From positions 18,764,908 through 18,828,907 of the forward strand of contig OW387134.1 in NCBI GenBank assembly GCA_936440205.1: 64,000 nucleotides of DNA. The letters run 5' to 3'. The stretch comes from Lepidonotus clava (taxonomy: Eukaryota; Annelida; Polychaeta; Phyllodocida; Polynoidae). The notes beneath the pieces are model-generated. The model ran no database searches. It was not told the origin of the DNA and saw only the letters and a program-made list of their open reading frames with translations. The stretch's first letter is position 1; the number at the start of each line of letters is the position of its first letter. Of this stretch, positions 1-11,900 are shown piece by piece. Both the position numbers and the translations under genes were made by a program.

Positions 1-3000
1 ACTGCCTTGATGCCCATTAAGGGCCCCGACACGTCACCAGGTAGTTAGGTATCATCTGGTTATCATTATGCAAGTGTCGTGAGCCAATCCCACCCCCTCC
101 CCATTTCTCCCACTGCCTAAAGAAAGCCTGGCGTGACAAAGATCCCCCGCCCCACTGCCTCATTTGGCCGCCGACTTTTTCTTATCTCTCCGGGTCGTCG
201 CCGTGTCGGGCGCTGTTCATGCTAGCTGACGGATCCCAGGGGCGCAATAACGCGAGACAATCTAAATTGTGATCTGTTTGTGGCGATGCGGCCTTATTAG
301 AGTTTGATAATTCGCGCCCCTAGACAAGCAGCTGGTGCCCACGGCGCTTCAATCAGACTCCTACTGCTGGCAATTATTAATTCGCTGTGACTTTTAGCGA
401 GGCGGGCGGCTGGCGAGGCGTCGATACTCTGCTTAAGGCGGCCACCATTCGCCTCTGCTGTATCGATCCTTTTTTATGACAGAAAGAGAAAGGGGAGAAA
501 CACGTCAAAGGGGGGATGTATCGACCACCACGGCCAGTTGTATTTATGAAGGTAAGTTTAGAGCTCGGTGAAGTTTTCTGAGACTTCCCTCCTGTCGGCG
601 CCATGTTGCTACATCGAGGGAGCGCGATGAAGAAGGTGGAATCAGGATCAAGGTCACATGGCTTCTCAAAGGAAGCATGGGGAGAATCCCAGGCACCCTG
701 GAGGAAATTAATTTTTCAAGACCTATTGAGTCGGAAAATGAAACAGTCTGGGTTTTACTAAGCAGACTTGGCACCTGTTTGCGTGTTGGTCGGGGTGTTT
801 ATTATCGTAATACATAACCAAAGTGTTGTCTCCCTCCTCCTCCTATGTGGCATCAAATATGAATTGATAGTTCTATTTTGGTTTGACAATGCAGGCGGGG
901 TTATTGATCGCTTAGACTGGCCTTTGAAGCTATTGGTATTGACGTTAGAGTCAGGCCGGACTCGGGCTCCCGTTCTGCAATATGCCAATACGGCCATCTC
1001 TAACGTCAACCTAATCAGTGCTTCCTTTCAGTCTCATTAGGTAGCATTCAGGCCCTGTAACCTGTATATCTGCTGGTGGCCAGGCCCCGTCAGCGGCCGG
1101 CCGACGGCTGAGTCGTGCAGCCTGCCAGTCCCAATCAGTACCACTGGGCACGACCTATCCGAGCCCTGTCCCAACCGTTTTAGGGCTGACCAAAACCCAG
1201 TCTGGCGTTAATCTTACCACCGGCCGGCCCGCTGACCTCCCCGCTTTGAGGGCCCCCCAGGAGGAAGACAATAGAATCAGTGATCAGAGAAACATCGCGG
1301 ACGCCGCTTACGCGTGGCGGATCTCATCTACGTCGGGGCGCCTGGGGACCCAGGAGCGGGACCATCCAGGGGTTTTACATTGAGGCCAAACCCACTTGGG
1401 AAGGGTTTACTTTTAGGGAGATTCCCGGGCGCCGAGGAGGCTGGGCTAATGCGAAAAGAGGAAATCCAGACTGGATGGCGGGGTTCTTTCAGCTTTCAGG
1501 AGGCACTGCTGAGTGGGGATGTGGGGTTGGGCACGGCAGGGGGAGATGATAGGGTATTGTGGAGGGGTACAGCCCTGGAGGACCGCCCCGAGGTACGTCC
1601 ATTGTGTGACCGGTGATCAGTTTGTGCCACGTGGACTGAGGCTCTGATCAGTGAGATTAGCGGACACTGTCGGCCACCGGGATATCAGATTTATTGAGGG
1701 CGGCGCGGGGCTCCCCACCCCCATACCTTACCCTGAGATAGCCCACACCATCCACTACCATCAGTGGCCTACAAAAGGCCGACTGGTCATCGTTAGTCTC
1801 ACGCCTGGATCTGGGAGTTAGACAATATAACAGCGATGTAAAGGCGCAGATTCACGAATGTAATATATAACCATGAAGTAATGTTTTTGGAATATCTTAG
1901 ATTACAATCGGTTAGATATATTTCCTAAAACACCTGCCAAGGCACATTATCTTTCACAAATTTAGTAGAGCGATAAGTAAGGTATAGAGACACAATGAAG
2001 GCGTGAATACCGTGCGGTTTGTGGGTGGGAGGCAGGTGGTATTCCCTATACATCAGGGGTGCATCTGTAAGGTTAATATGCCCCGGGGGAGGGGGCTTTG
2101 AAGGCGTAAATTGCCGGTGTCGCAGTGATTTACGATCGAGCTGGTGGATGCCTTTTCCCCTCTGAAGGCTAAGGTAACGTAATTATCGTGATTAACACGC
2201 TTTGGGCGCTTAATTAAACAGCTTACTGGTTGAACTGATTATAGGGAGCATCCCGAGCCCATGTCAGTCAGGTTAAATACCCGGCCAGCTCGCCCATTCA
2301 TCCAACCTGCTGTTGACAGAGTCCAACGTTTAGCGCCAGCACGGGGAGACTGCAGGCGCCCCCAGCCTAATAATGGAATCGATGCAAATCGGATTGCAGG
2401 GTTATAGAAATGTCATACGGCGTTTTTTTGGTGGGCCACAAGCACCGGCGGGAACAAACTGGTCGGGTTTAGGTGGCTGGTGTGTTAAAGCTGACGGGGC
2501 AGTGGGTGTGGTGGTTTTATGGCCGGTCAGTGAGCAGGGGGCCGGTCTATAACAGGCCGGCCTCCATCGGTCAGCCGTACAATAGGGGCTGGGGGCCGGC
2601 CACTATAGACGGCCTGCCTGCTGCACTGTCGATGGCACGGAGGTTTCACAGCCTGACATGACCAACAGATAGATCAATATACACTATGTGCAGCAGTCGG
2701 GATGCCAACGCCAACATATCACTGTCAGAAAGTCAATAGCCACCCCTGCACACCCACCCCCACCCCGCCTATGGCCAATTATGAGGACGCTTCGATTGCT
2801 GCCAACCCGCCTCTATGCGACTGTTCAGGCGAAACGCCTTTTTTGTGTGAACGGGGATCAATTTTTAGCGCCAGGCCTCTCCAGCAGTGGCTCTGAATGG
2901 GAAGGGGCCCTCCAATAGATAGGTGTCACCTAACGGGGGGAGAGGCGCAGGGCACCTGTATCGGTAATGGATCTGCCCCGCGCACGCCACTTTAATGGAT

Positions 3001-3680
3001 TCTAGCATGTTACAAATGTGCACTTTCTACCCACTGCCCCGTACCACTAGTGGCTATTCCATGCATATAACCTTACAACATAGCCTCCACGCGGGGGTAG
3101 GACCCTTAACTGACTGGAGCAGTGGCGTGCATGCCACTGACTCTACTCTACTGACGGACCCGCCCACATGCAATATTACACATGCGAGAATAGAGCCGGA
3201 TGATTAATTCATGAAGAAGTGGGACTGTTGACAAGACATAATCATTTTCACTTACCTCGTCTTGCTTCGGCCAGCGACAGCAAGCCAAGCAGCAGGAGAC
3301 CACAAATAAGTACGTTGTGCAGGAGCATGTTTTAGTAATGACTCAGATATCCCCGGGGGAGTTCCATTGGTAGTTGATAGATCCACGGTATTGGGGACTA
3401 GGGGTGATCACTGTATCCACTGGCGTTAAACAACCCGACCCAGATCACTGATGACGGTTAGGGTATCACGAGGACGGGTGTGGATTCCATCGTGTAACTC
3501 GGAGTACCCGGTGTTCTCCCCAAGTCTCAAGGTACTACTTGGTATTGGTGCCTGTTTCCTGAGAAGAAGAACAACAACAAAGAGTGAGGCAATGCCTGTC
3601 CACTGCTTCCAAGAGAAGTGGTAGAGGTGGTTGTAGTGGTAGTAGCAGTAAGATCTGCTCTCATGGTGACAGATAGCTCA
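1..3680. other. GC-rich unannotated sequence
   Basis: No exon, RNA gene or mobile element could be supported here. The short open frames on both strands overlap each other, start at arbitrary codons and resemble no known domain. GC-rich blocks with several GGCCGG words (near 1090-1230 and 2540-2600) alternate with an AT-rich patch around 1850-1990. It could be intergenic or intronic. Confidence 0.5.
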
Positions 3681-4025
3681 GCTCGGGGGTGCATGACGGA
3701 TTAGCATGTCGGGGAATGCACGCCTGCTCCGTCTCGGTCGGCGGGCGTGGAGGCGCGGCTGACGGCGCACCTACTCGGACTGCAGCTGGCGCTCTCGGGC
3801 CGCGCAGGCTTAATGATCCCACACTCTACTCCTTCCCCTCCTCACTGACGCCTCGTGCGCCCGATTGGGGGCGCCAGCTGCACCAGTACCAGCACCAGCA
3901 GCCAGCAGGAACTGGAGGAAGAGGAGACTGGCAGCGCTGGAGGCGGCCGACTGCCTGGCGCTGGGCGCAGACTGGCGTTTGGAGGGAGTAGGACAGGGAG
4001 GGAGAGGGCAGGGGATGGGGAGAAA

Positions 4026-4052
4026 GGGTAGGAGGGTAGGAGGGTAGGAGGG
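4026..4052 (+). repeat. (GGGTAGGA)n G-quadruplex tract
   Basis: Four GGG runs are separated by identical TAGGA spacers, a perfect 8-bp period. It lies in a larger purine-rich stretch (about 3970-4070) on the + strand. The regular run and spacer lengths fit the canonical G-quadruplex pattern. No function can be read from the sequence. Confidence 0.75.
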
Positions 4053-4699
4053 AGATGGAGGCAGGGCCAGGCAGCATGTGTTAAAGGCGCTCCTCCCACC
4101 GGTGTGCCGCTGGTCGTCCTCCAGCAGATCGCCTCCAGGGTCCAGGCCCGCTCTGTAGTACGTCTACCGAACCACTCTGACAGGATACCTCCGGGCGTTA
4201 GATGCCATCCACCTGGTCCTGCACCTGAAAGTATATAAACACAAGGGACGCTTTAATGTTGCCTAACCCAATACAGCGACGATCTCATCTATATAACACA
4301 TCACAGGTGATCAAGTCTTGGAGGCAGCGAGCATTAACCTTGCATTACCCAGGCTATAGCGGGTCGTTAAAAGTGTCGGGCACCCCGAGCACGTATTAGA
4401 TTTATATTCTGCCACTCCCGGCCTACTTTACGGCGTGGCTGAGGGCGGTAAGGGGCGGGGCGTAAAGAGTGGTGCGGCTGACACCTCACGTAACGTAAGG
4501 TGTGGAGTGTGCCCCGGCACCCTGCTGACGGTGGCAGTTTACACCCTGGAGGATGGCATGAATCAGCCCCAGAGATCCGGGAGGCCGACATGTGGTTGGC
4601 CTAATTAGAGAAGCTGGGGTCGGCCTTAGCCATGCACGCTTTGCCCCACCCCCATAACCGCCGGTTGGCATGACAACCCGTGACGCTCGGACGTTCACC

Positions 4700-5115
4700 C
4701 CAATGTACATGTCCTTCTCACCCAGACCAATTCCAGCCACATAACGGACCTCTAGCTAGCGAGCCCACAACAGGCCAATTCCGGACACCAGCAAGCTTTT
4801 AGCACGCCGAATGGACCTATTCCAGCCTCACAACGGCCGCCTCCCAGCCCCACCAGCGCCATGCCCCAGTGCCGACAACGCCCCCTGCCTTAAACCACTC
4901 CCGGCCCCCTGACCACCCTATTCGGCCCGCGCCAGCCACCATTACAGCAGGCCAACAGCACCATTGCAGCCCCACAACACCCTATTGGCGCGATGTCCAA
5001 TGACCTCCGGTACATCCCCTTCAGAGGGTCGTTTCTGGGGCCTATATATCCCGCCACAAACGGGCCATCGACAGCCCTCGATCCCTAACACCCACTGCAG
5101 GCACCCATCACATAT
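4700..5115. repeat. C/A-rich degenerate repeat block
   Basis: The + strand is strongly biased to C and A. Related phrases recur: CCAATTCCAGCC then ACAACGG or ATAACGG near 4728, 4772 and 4818, and CCATTGCAGCCCCACAACA near 4958. Spacing is irregular, roughly 40-50 bp where adjacent. It looks like an old, decayed tandem repeat. No open frame or RNA fold is supported. Confidence 0.35.
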
Positions 5116-5199
5116 TGTTTTCCTTGGTTTCAAACACTCTACTCCATCTCAGCAGTTGTTGCAGTTACACGTCGTATCTGCAATACTTAATTCAGCAAA

Positions 5200-5700
5200 C
5201 ACAAGGGTGTTTTAAATAACCGCAATAGATCGTATGCCTTAGCAAAACATAATCTTTATCTAAGTTATTATGTAAGCTCTGATTTACATAAGCAGCTTTA
5301 CTATTCATTGACAGACTATCATCATTCAAATAACAATACCTTTTTGTCCCTCATGCCTTTTGGCAAAAGGCAATTTCAATAGCCAAAACAACAATATTTG
5401 TAAGAAAATGATGTATCAAATGTCAATATTCAGCTGTGCTTTACATTGTTTATTACACATGGAAAGCGGTTGTCGTGTATCAGTTTCTAAATCATGCGTC
5501 ATTAGAATGGATAGGTTCTGACCATTATATCTGACAAAAAAATAAAACATATTCCTGCTTCATTTAGACATTAAGTCTTGATATCAGCCTTTATTATCCA
5601 ACACTTTATTCCGCTAATATTATCAATTGTCCTATTAATATTATTATTTTTTATACATCTAATTCAAAACTGCATCCTTTACCTGTATCCAATACTTTTT
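5200..5700. other. AT-rich unannotated stretch
   Basis: An AT-rich block of about 500 bp sits abruptly between GC-rich neighbours. I see no open frame, terminal repeat or RNA gene in it. It may be a decayed insertion, but no ends were found. Confidence 0.4.
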
Positions 5701-5845
5701 CCCTACCCACCAACTGTGCCCTGACGCTCCCTCCCTCCACCACTCAACACGTTATTCAACACACCACATTGTCCCATTCTGCAGCCTCCCCCCACATCCC
5801 AACCCCTTACCTCACACCTCCCTCCCCCCTCCCCCTCCTCGGGGG
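5700..5845. repeat. Pyrimidine-rich tract on the + strand
   Basis: The stretch is almost all C and T with some A, including runs such as CCTCCCCCCTCCCCCTCC near its right end. It is low complexity, with no repeat unit longer than a few bases. Confidence 0.55.
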
Positions 5846-5849
5846 CGTT

Positions 5850-8800
5850 GGTTATTGCCGGCCGCTGTCACGGTGATGTATCTATTCACACCTGACCCAG
5901 GGGTCAGCAGGTCAATTGGTGGTTCCCACGGCGGGCGGCTGACCAGGTGTGGGAGGTGGTACGTCCATCCCGGCGGACCTCATCCCTTCTTACCGCTGAT
6001 TGCTCGCCCAGAACCAATTGGCCGGCTGGATGTGACCCCCGTTAATCCGAGCCTCTCCAGGCCAGCTTACACCACGAGCTACTCACTGAGGCTGCAGTGA
6101 CCAGCCCAGGAGAATCTCCTGGTTACAGTGGGAAGACCCAGGGCTTGGACGGAGGAATAGGTCTATATTTTAGGGGCGGTCACATTGAATAAGCATATCC
6201 AGGTTGAATGGAAAAGGTGTCGCATTTTACCCACCTATTGGCGAAGTCACTGTCACGTCCTGCAACGTTATTACAACGTTTGCTAGTGTATCTGTGAACT
6301 GCTAAGCGTGACTATGTTTGTTTTCATCTACTCTGTTTAGTATACATGTATATATAGTGCTGATATATTTTCTACATATAACTGTAGAACTACTACCTGT
6401 CCTTTCTAGAGTTATTCAGATTCACAAAGGAACATGCACAAAATAAGTAAGTGGTTAGCCGAAATGCTGTAAACTATCGCTGCTGCTAGAGCTCATTATA
6501 TGGGATCCCCCAAACCCTTTGGGAATCCCAATTCCCCCCTGGATTGACCGGCGGGGGCGGCCCTATTGGGCGACAGGTCCCGGGCTGATCCGAGGTGACA
6601 GGCCCTGACCATCCCGGGCGGGGGGGGGAGGGGCCAGCCTTCCGGGCCTGGAGTAATGAAGCATACCCACAGTGACCAATAAAGGCGGGGGCCGGGTTGG
6701 GGCCCTGTCGTCAGCACCCAGTGGTGACCTGGCCGCTCGTGCTCACAGGTAGAGAGAGGGTCTCGGAGCCATTAGCGAGGCCGTTTGCCGACAGAGGGAT
6801 CAATGGTCGGACCACTCTTATCGTTATCCGCACGCCTATAATCGGGGCGCTAGACTAAAAGCTATCACTAAGCCATGCATATATCTGAAAGCCCTGGTTG
6901 TAGAGGCAATTAGCGTAGAGAGAAGGAGAAATATCACCCAAAAAGATAGGCGGCGGTTTATAAAAGTAAAGAAGTGGCTTCATCTCACCCATGCACTGTT
7001 TAGAAAAAGTGTTTTGTCTGTTTGTATTTCCAGCAAGGGCATTTCGAATATATGAACTACACATGTAGCTCAGTATCTGTAAGTCTTTACATATATGGTC
7101 ATCGATACATTATTATAATTATAGTGTACCTGCAGGGTTATATGTGCATTCTCTGGTGGTCGATACTGGATATGACGTTCTTAATCCAGTAATACCAGAC
7201 CCGATCCGGATTAGCAGCTTAGACCAGGGCAAGGTCGCAGGTAGTGTCAATGCCTGACACAATTAAGCTTTTGTTTGGTTGTTCTGCTCGTGACCGACTC
7301 AATGGCAAGCCGTCTCCGCACCACCTCCGGGCTGCTGTTGTAATCAAGCGAGCAGTTTAATTAAGCAGGGTTCGGCACCTGTGTTTGGCGCGGGGAGCTG
7401 CTCGAGGGACCAAAACCTGAGTCGAACATCTTAGCAGGCAGTGGAATACAATCAATAGGAAATCCCCGTGGTTCGATAGCATCAGGCCTGAGTCGTTTGT
7501 GCCCTGGGCCGAAAGAATGGAGGAATTAGGCCGGCTAGAGCAGCTCGGCCCGAGCCCCCTAGACTAATCCTACTGCTGCTGTGTACAATCATAGGGGCCA
7601 GGGCTCAGGGCTATGCCCAGTACTAATGCCCGGAGTTAGAGACGCACCCGAGCTGACCCTTTAGAATTTTATTTGTAGCCCACATCAGTCTGATGAGTGC
7701 AGATAGGTACAGGATATTCTTGAAGTTCTTGGCTCGCGAGACTGTGGCGACTTGGCTTTATATCCATCAAAACTTAGCGTTAGACCTTCAAAGTTGAATA
7801 TAGAAAATGTTCTTTCATTAAATACAATTCATGCAATTGTTAAGTTCCAGAATAATAAGAGGTCTTCATACAAATCAAAAGGCACCACATCAAAATATCC
7901 CATGAAAAGGGCTTGTTGACCATAGTAGATCTATATATATTTAAATCAACAGAATATTAATATCACAATTCTCACGCTTTAGTCTATTGAATTGCGAGGA
8001 AGAGGCAATGGGTCTATTTGTACAAGTGGAGCATCCCCTGTAGACTAAATACCGGGATGTGATATGAGAATGGCGGCAACGACCGAAGGGATCCCGGTTC
8101 CCACAGCTTACCTCGCGTGGGGCCGGCACCTCCGACAAGACCAAATCAGGTTGGGAGCCAAATGAATTGAGTTTTCTAGTGAGGAGGCCACTAGTCGACT
8201 GGTGGTCTGATCGATGTTCTGGTCGGCCCCGCGCCACCAACAAGGCAACAGGCGATGGTATGGGGTGGGGCGGGGAGAAGGGCGGTCAGTCTCCTCTTAA
8301 TTGTTACCCACCTCACATGGCTCAAAGTGTCCGGAACAGAGAGTGGATGGGATCAAGTACACAAGTTTAGCTTCACTTACACCTGCGACTAATGGGAGTG
8401 ATTGGTGTAAACCCCATGGGATATCATATTTCTCGGATTGGTTTTACGGAGTGAGGGGTAGGGGTTGGGGGCTGACTGACTGGTGGGAAAACCCGCGGTC
8501 TCCCACTCAATGGACCTTAAAGGTCGATAGCCGCCTTTCAGAGTGGCTCAGGGATGCTCGGGGAGGTTTAAACGACCAGTAATTCTGACGGCCAAACTTT
8601 TTTTCTCCGCCATTACACGTTATGACAACTGACACTCATAAGTTTTGATGGCCCTACGAGTGGGTCCAATAAGGGGTCCTTAGGGGTCAGCACCATCTTC
8701 TCTGTCGACTCACAGTGAAAGGTGGCAGTTCGAATGCAAAAGAGGAAGACCACTTTATCTTTTTGAATCAACATTAAGTGTTTCTTTCTCGGGAAATGAG

Positions 8801-8880
8801 GCATCATTCCACAGGTGATAAAGTGTTTCAGATGGGGTGAACAGTGGTCGGTTACGAAGGTCCTGAAAGGGTCGTTCGTT
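5850..8880. other. Unannotated sequence
   Basis: No gene could be supported. Two copies of the palindrome GAGCWGCTC lie at 7395-7403 and 7538-7546, and a G-rich run able to form a quadruplex at about 8262-8283. The open frames are short, overlap on both strands and look random. Confidence 0.45.
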
Positions 8881-8883
8881 GTC

Positions 8884-8960
8884 ACAGAGGGGCAGTCTTT
8901 GGCAACAGAGGGGCCGTCAGTTGTAACAGAGGGGCCGTCAGTCGTCACCGAGGGGCTGTC
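8884..8960. repeat. 21-bp tandem repeat, four units
   Basis: Four units share a core ACAGAGGGG (last unit ACCGAGGGG) starting at 8884, 8905, 8926 and 8947, an exact 21-bp period. Because 21 is divisible by three, the minus strand reads as a repeating heptapeptide close to PSVTTDG at the head of a 117-codon open frame. That frame has no ATG at the repeat end and no recognisable domain, so I treat this as a minisatellite and not a gene. Confidence 0.75.
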
Positions 8961-8969
8961 CGTCAATGA

Positions 8970-11900
8970 AGCGTCATAAAGCCAATTTATTTCCTGACCA
9001 ATCAGAGCAGTGCGTTATCTGCTGTCCGTGGATATAACCCACCCAGCTAGTGGCCTACACACCCGGCAGGGGTTAAATCACAAAAGCCGATATCACCATT
9101 GTGGAAACAGTGGAATACAATACGAAACGAGGGGTTGATTTGCTGCAGGGTCAATTGGTATCCGTTTTTGTGTACGTTGGAAGGGTCTGAATCCATGCAC
9201 CATACTTAATGTTCCTCCCTCACCACCTACAATGATGTCATGTGTTCACTACAATGACTATAATATCGTATCACTTGACATTGCTGTATTTATTCGGAAA
9301 GTCCCAGAGAGTGGTTTAAGAAATTGGAAAACAAAATTACTGCGATTCACACTTGCAGAGCAATTGTAATTTAGCTGTGCAGTCTCTCTGTTTGTTGTTT
9401 ACATTTCCCCCTGGAGCCAAGTCTGAAATTGAAGTACCTGCCTTGTCCAGCATTCGGCTTTTTCTGTTAAGCAGAGGCTGTCGGTGGTTCTAAAAAACGT
9501 ATGAGTTGAGGTTCGTGAGTTTGATTATGTGTCCGGTCGTAAAGCAGCATGCATGCTCATGCACCCTATGGCGATAGACCATATAAAACCTAAAATTCCA
9601 TTACTTTGCATGTCTCTCCTCCTTCACTGCTCTAGAGCTACATGACAGGTCTTTCCCCTGGCAAACCTCCACCTCATTCCCTTTTCCTTCTGTGGGTGCG
9701 TAGTCCTTGACAATCAATATATCAAATTGCTTTGAGAATGTGGCCACGTCCTTCATGCTTAGTTAGAAATAATCCGCCCAGACCGACTCCAGTATGTTGA
9801 TGAAATAGGTGGATATGTAAAACCCGGCATTTCATCGCCTGGGGCACTCAGAACCGTGGTCTATTAATTAGGGCTTGATGGTTAGCTCTATGATCACATT
9901 CTGTGGACTCACGCAAGAAGTGCTGCGCTAAATGACGTTTCCTGCATAATACATATCAACGTATATGACGGGATGATTAATGTGGCTCTGTCAACTGGCA
10001 TAATCACGAAGGGATTTGTATGTGTGCAGGTTCTTTTTTTTTTATAAACTGAACGCTGCCATTGGTGTAACAATTGTAAAATCAATACCATCTCTTGAAA
10101 TGAAACCTGTTCGTGTATGAGCGTGAATGATATGTCTAGAAAAAGAAAAAGAGCACCAGCTTTTCCTCATGAGCATTCTAAGGGAAAATATGCATATTCA
10201 GCATACATGTCCTACATGTCCACACATCATCCTACCCCACCTTATGATGTGCACACATATATCATATAACTGAATTGGCGAACCTTGCTAGGGCCGCATT
10301 CATCAAACCCTTTATATTCCTGAAACTACTCCCTCCTTTCTTTAGGCCGCACACAGGTAGGGGTGCAGGTAGACCTGGCGTGCGGCGCGGCAGGCCCCAG
10401 CCCCGGTACACAGGGGTATGGATCCAACCCCTTTGATCTAATCTAGGGAGGCACGGCGAAAAGCCCCAGTCAATAGCAGTGTGCACCCAGGCGATACCTC
10501 TTCCCCTCCCCTCCTTAGATGGTCCTTGTTCTTTGCTCAGTACTGAGCCTTGTTCCCCTCTTCAGTCGACGTGTACGTCTAATAGAAGGGGGCGACTGTC
10601 ACGGGGTATACTCCGAAATCCTCTCAGAAACCTAATCAGATCAAACAAGCGGACAGTGCGCACAATCTACTACCCCATGGCACTTAATTTTATTGTTCTA
10701 ACCATGTACAAGCTTCCTTTTATGAGGAGTAACATAATCAGAGGCTATTACATTGTCCTCTGTAAAGACATTGCCTCGTGAATAATGATGGACTGGCCAT
10801 AGAAAAAAGTGGGGTTTAATCATTTTGTCCTCCTGTAAATCAGAATTACCGGTATTCCTTCTGCAAGTGCACTTAACCTCCAAGCCAGGGGAAGGGGAGG
10901 GAAGGGGAGGAAAGGGGAGGGGGAGGGCGGTTCTGCTCTCGACAAGGGTACACAAGTCGTTCAGGGGGTGGGGGTGGGGGGTATTTCAACGACAACCATA
11001 AAACGAATGTGTGGATACAAATGGTTTAAATGTTATGAACAACATGATATCACCGATAACAAATGCACAAGATACAAGATACAAAATACAAAAAATTCCC
11101 ATACATTATTGCCTTGTGGCTAATGGTGCGCCTTTTCCTGTTTAACAGAATGGTTGCTTTGTTATTTTCTCAAAAGCAGTGTGATGAATGAACTTAATTC
11201 TAAAGGATTTAACATGGATAAAGTGACCCCTTTTACCCCGGCTAGTGTCTCCTGCCTGGAGACCCCTCGTCCTGGGGTATGCGTGAGGCGGCCGTTCCAG
11301 GTACATCATTAACGTGGCAGCAAAATATAAAAGAGATTAACGGCCGGGCCGGATGACGAAACGCCTGCCAACGGCATTCCTCTAATGAGACTCCCCTAAC
11401 AACCTGTGCCGGCCGCCGCCAGGGATAAAGGAATTCACACCAGGGCCCACCTCCTGCAGGATATGACGGATCGACACTGTAGCCGCACCGCCTATTGCTC
11501 ACCGCCTATATTGGGCATTTCGCTAACCAGGCTTAATGGGAATACATTGCAAATGGAGGCGAATGCTACGCACGCAGCAGCAGTCAGATCGCTTTCCACA
11601 GTACCAGCAGGTACAAAGCAGCGGCCATAAACAGTGTAAATCGAAATACCTCCCAGCGGTCTAGTCAATCAGACGAATCGTGTCCCGATACATTCCCGTA
11701 ATTTCTCCATGTTATTTTCGCACTGATAGGAATGTGTCGTAAATGCAGAAATGAGGTCCTAGCTGGAAGCGTGTTGATGCGGCCGGAAGGGAAGGGGTAT
11801 TCTTCATGGTTACCGCGCCAATTTTGGTCTATTTTCTATATGCACTTATTCTATATAAGCGGGAAAGTGCTCTTGCGGAGGTCAGAGAGTATTTCCTACA

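Noticed and set aside
207-230. GGCGCTGTTCATG resembling a REST/NRSF half-site
   Set aside because: The second half-site is poor and misplaced; one half-site alone is not evidence.
3689-4099. Several overlapping frames with Q/P/A-rich peptides
   Set aside because: They come from CAG/CCAG-like and GGGTAGGA low-complexity sequence open in several frames at once.
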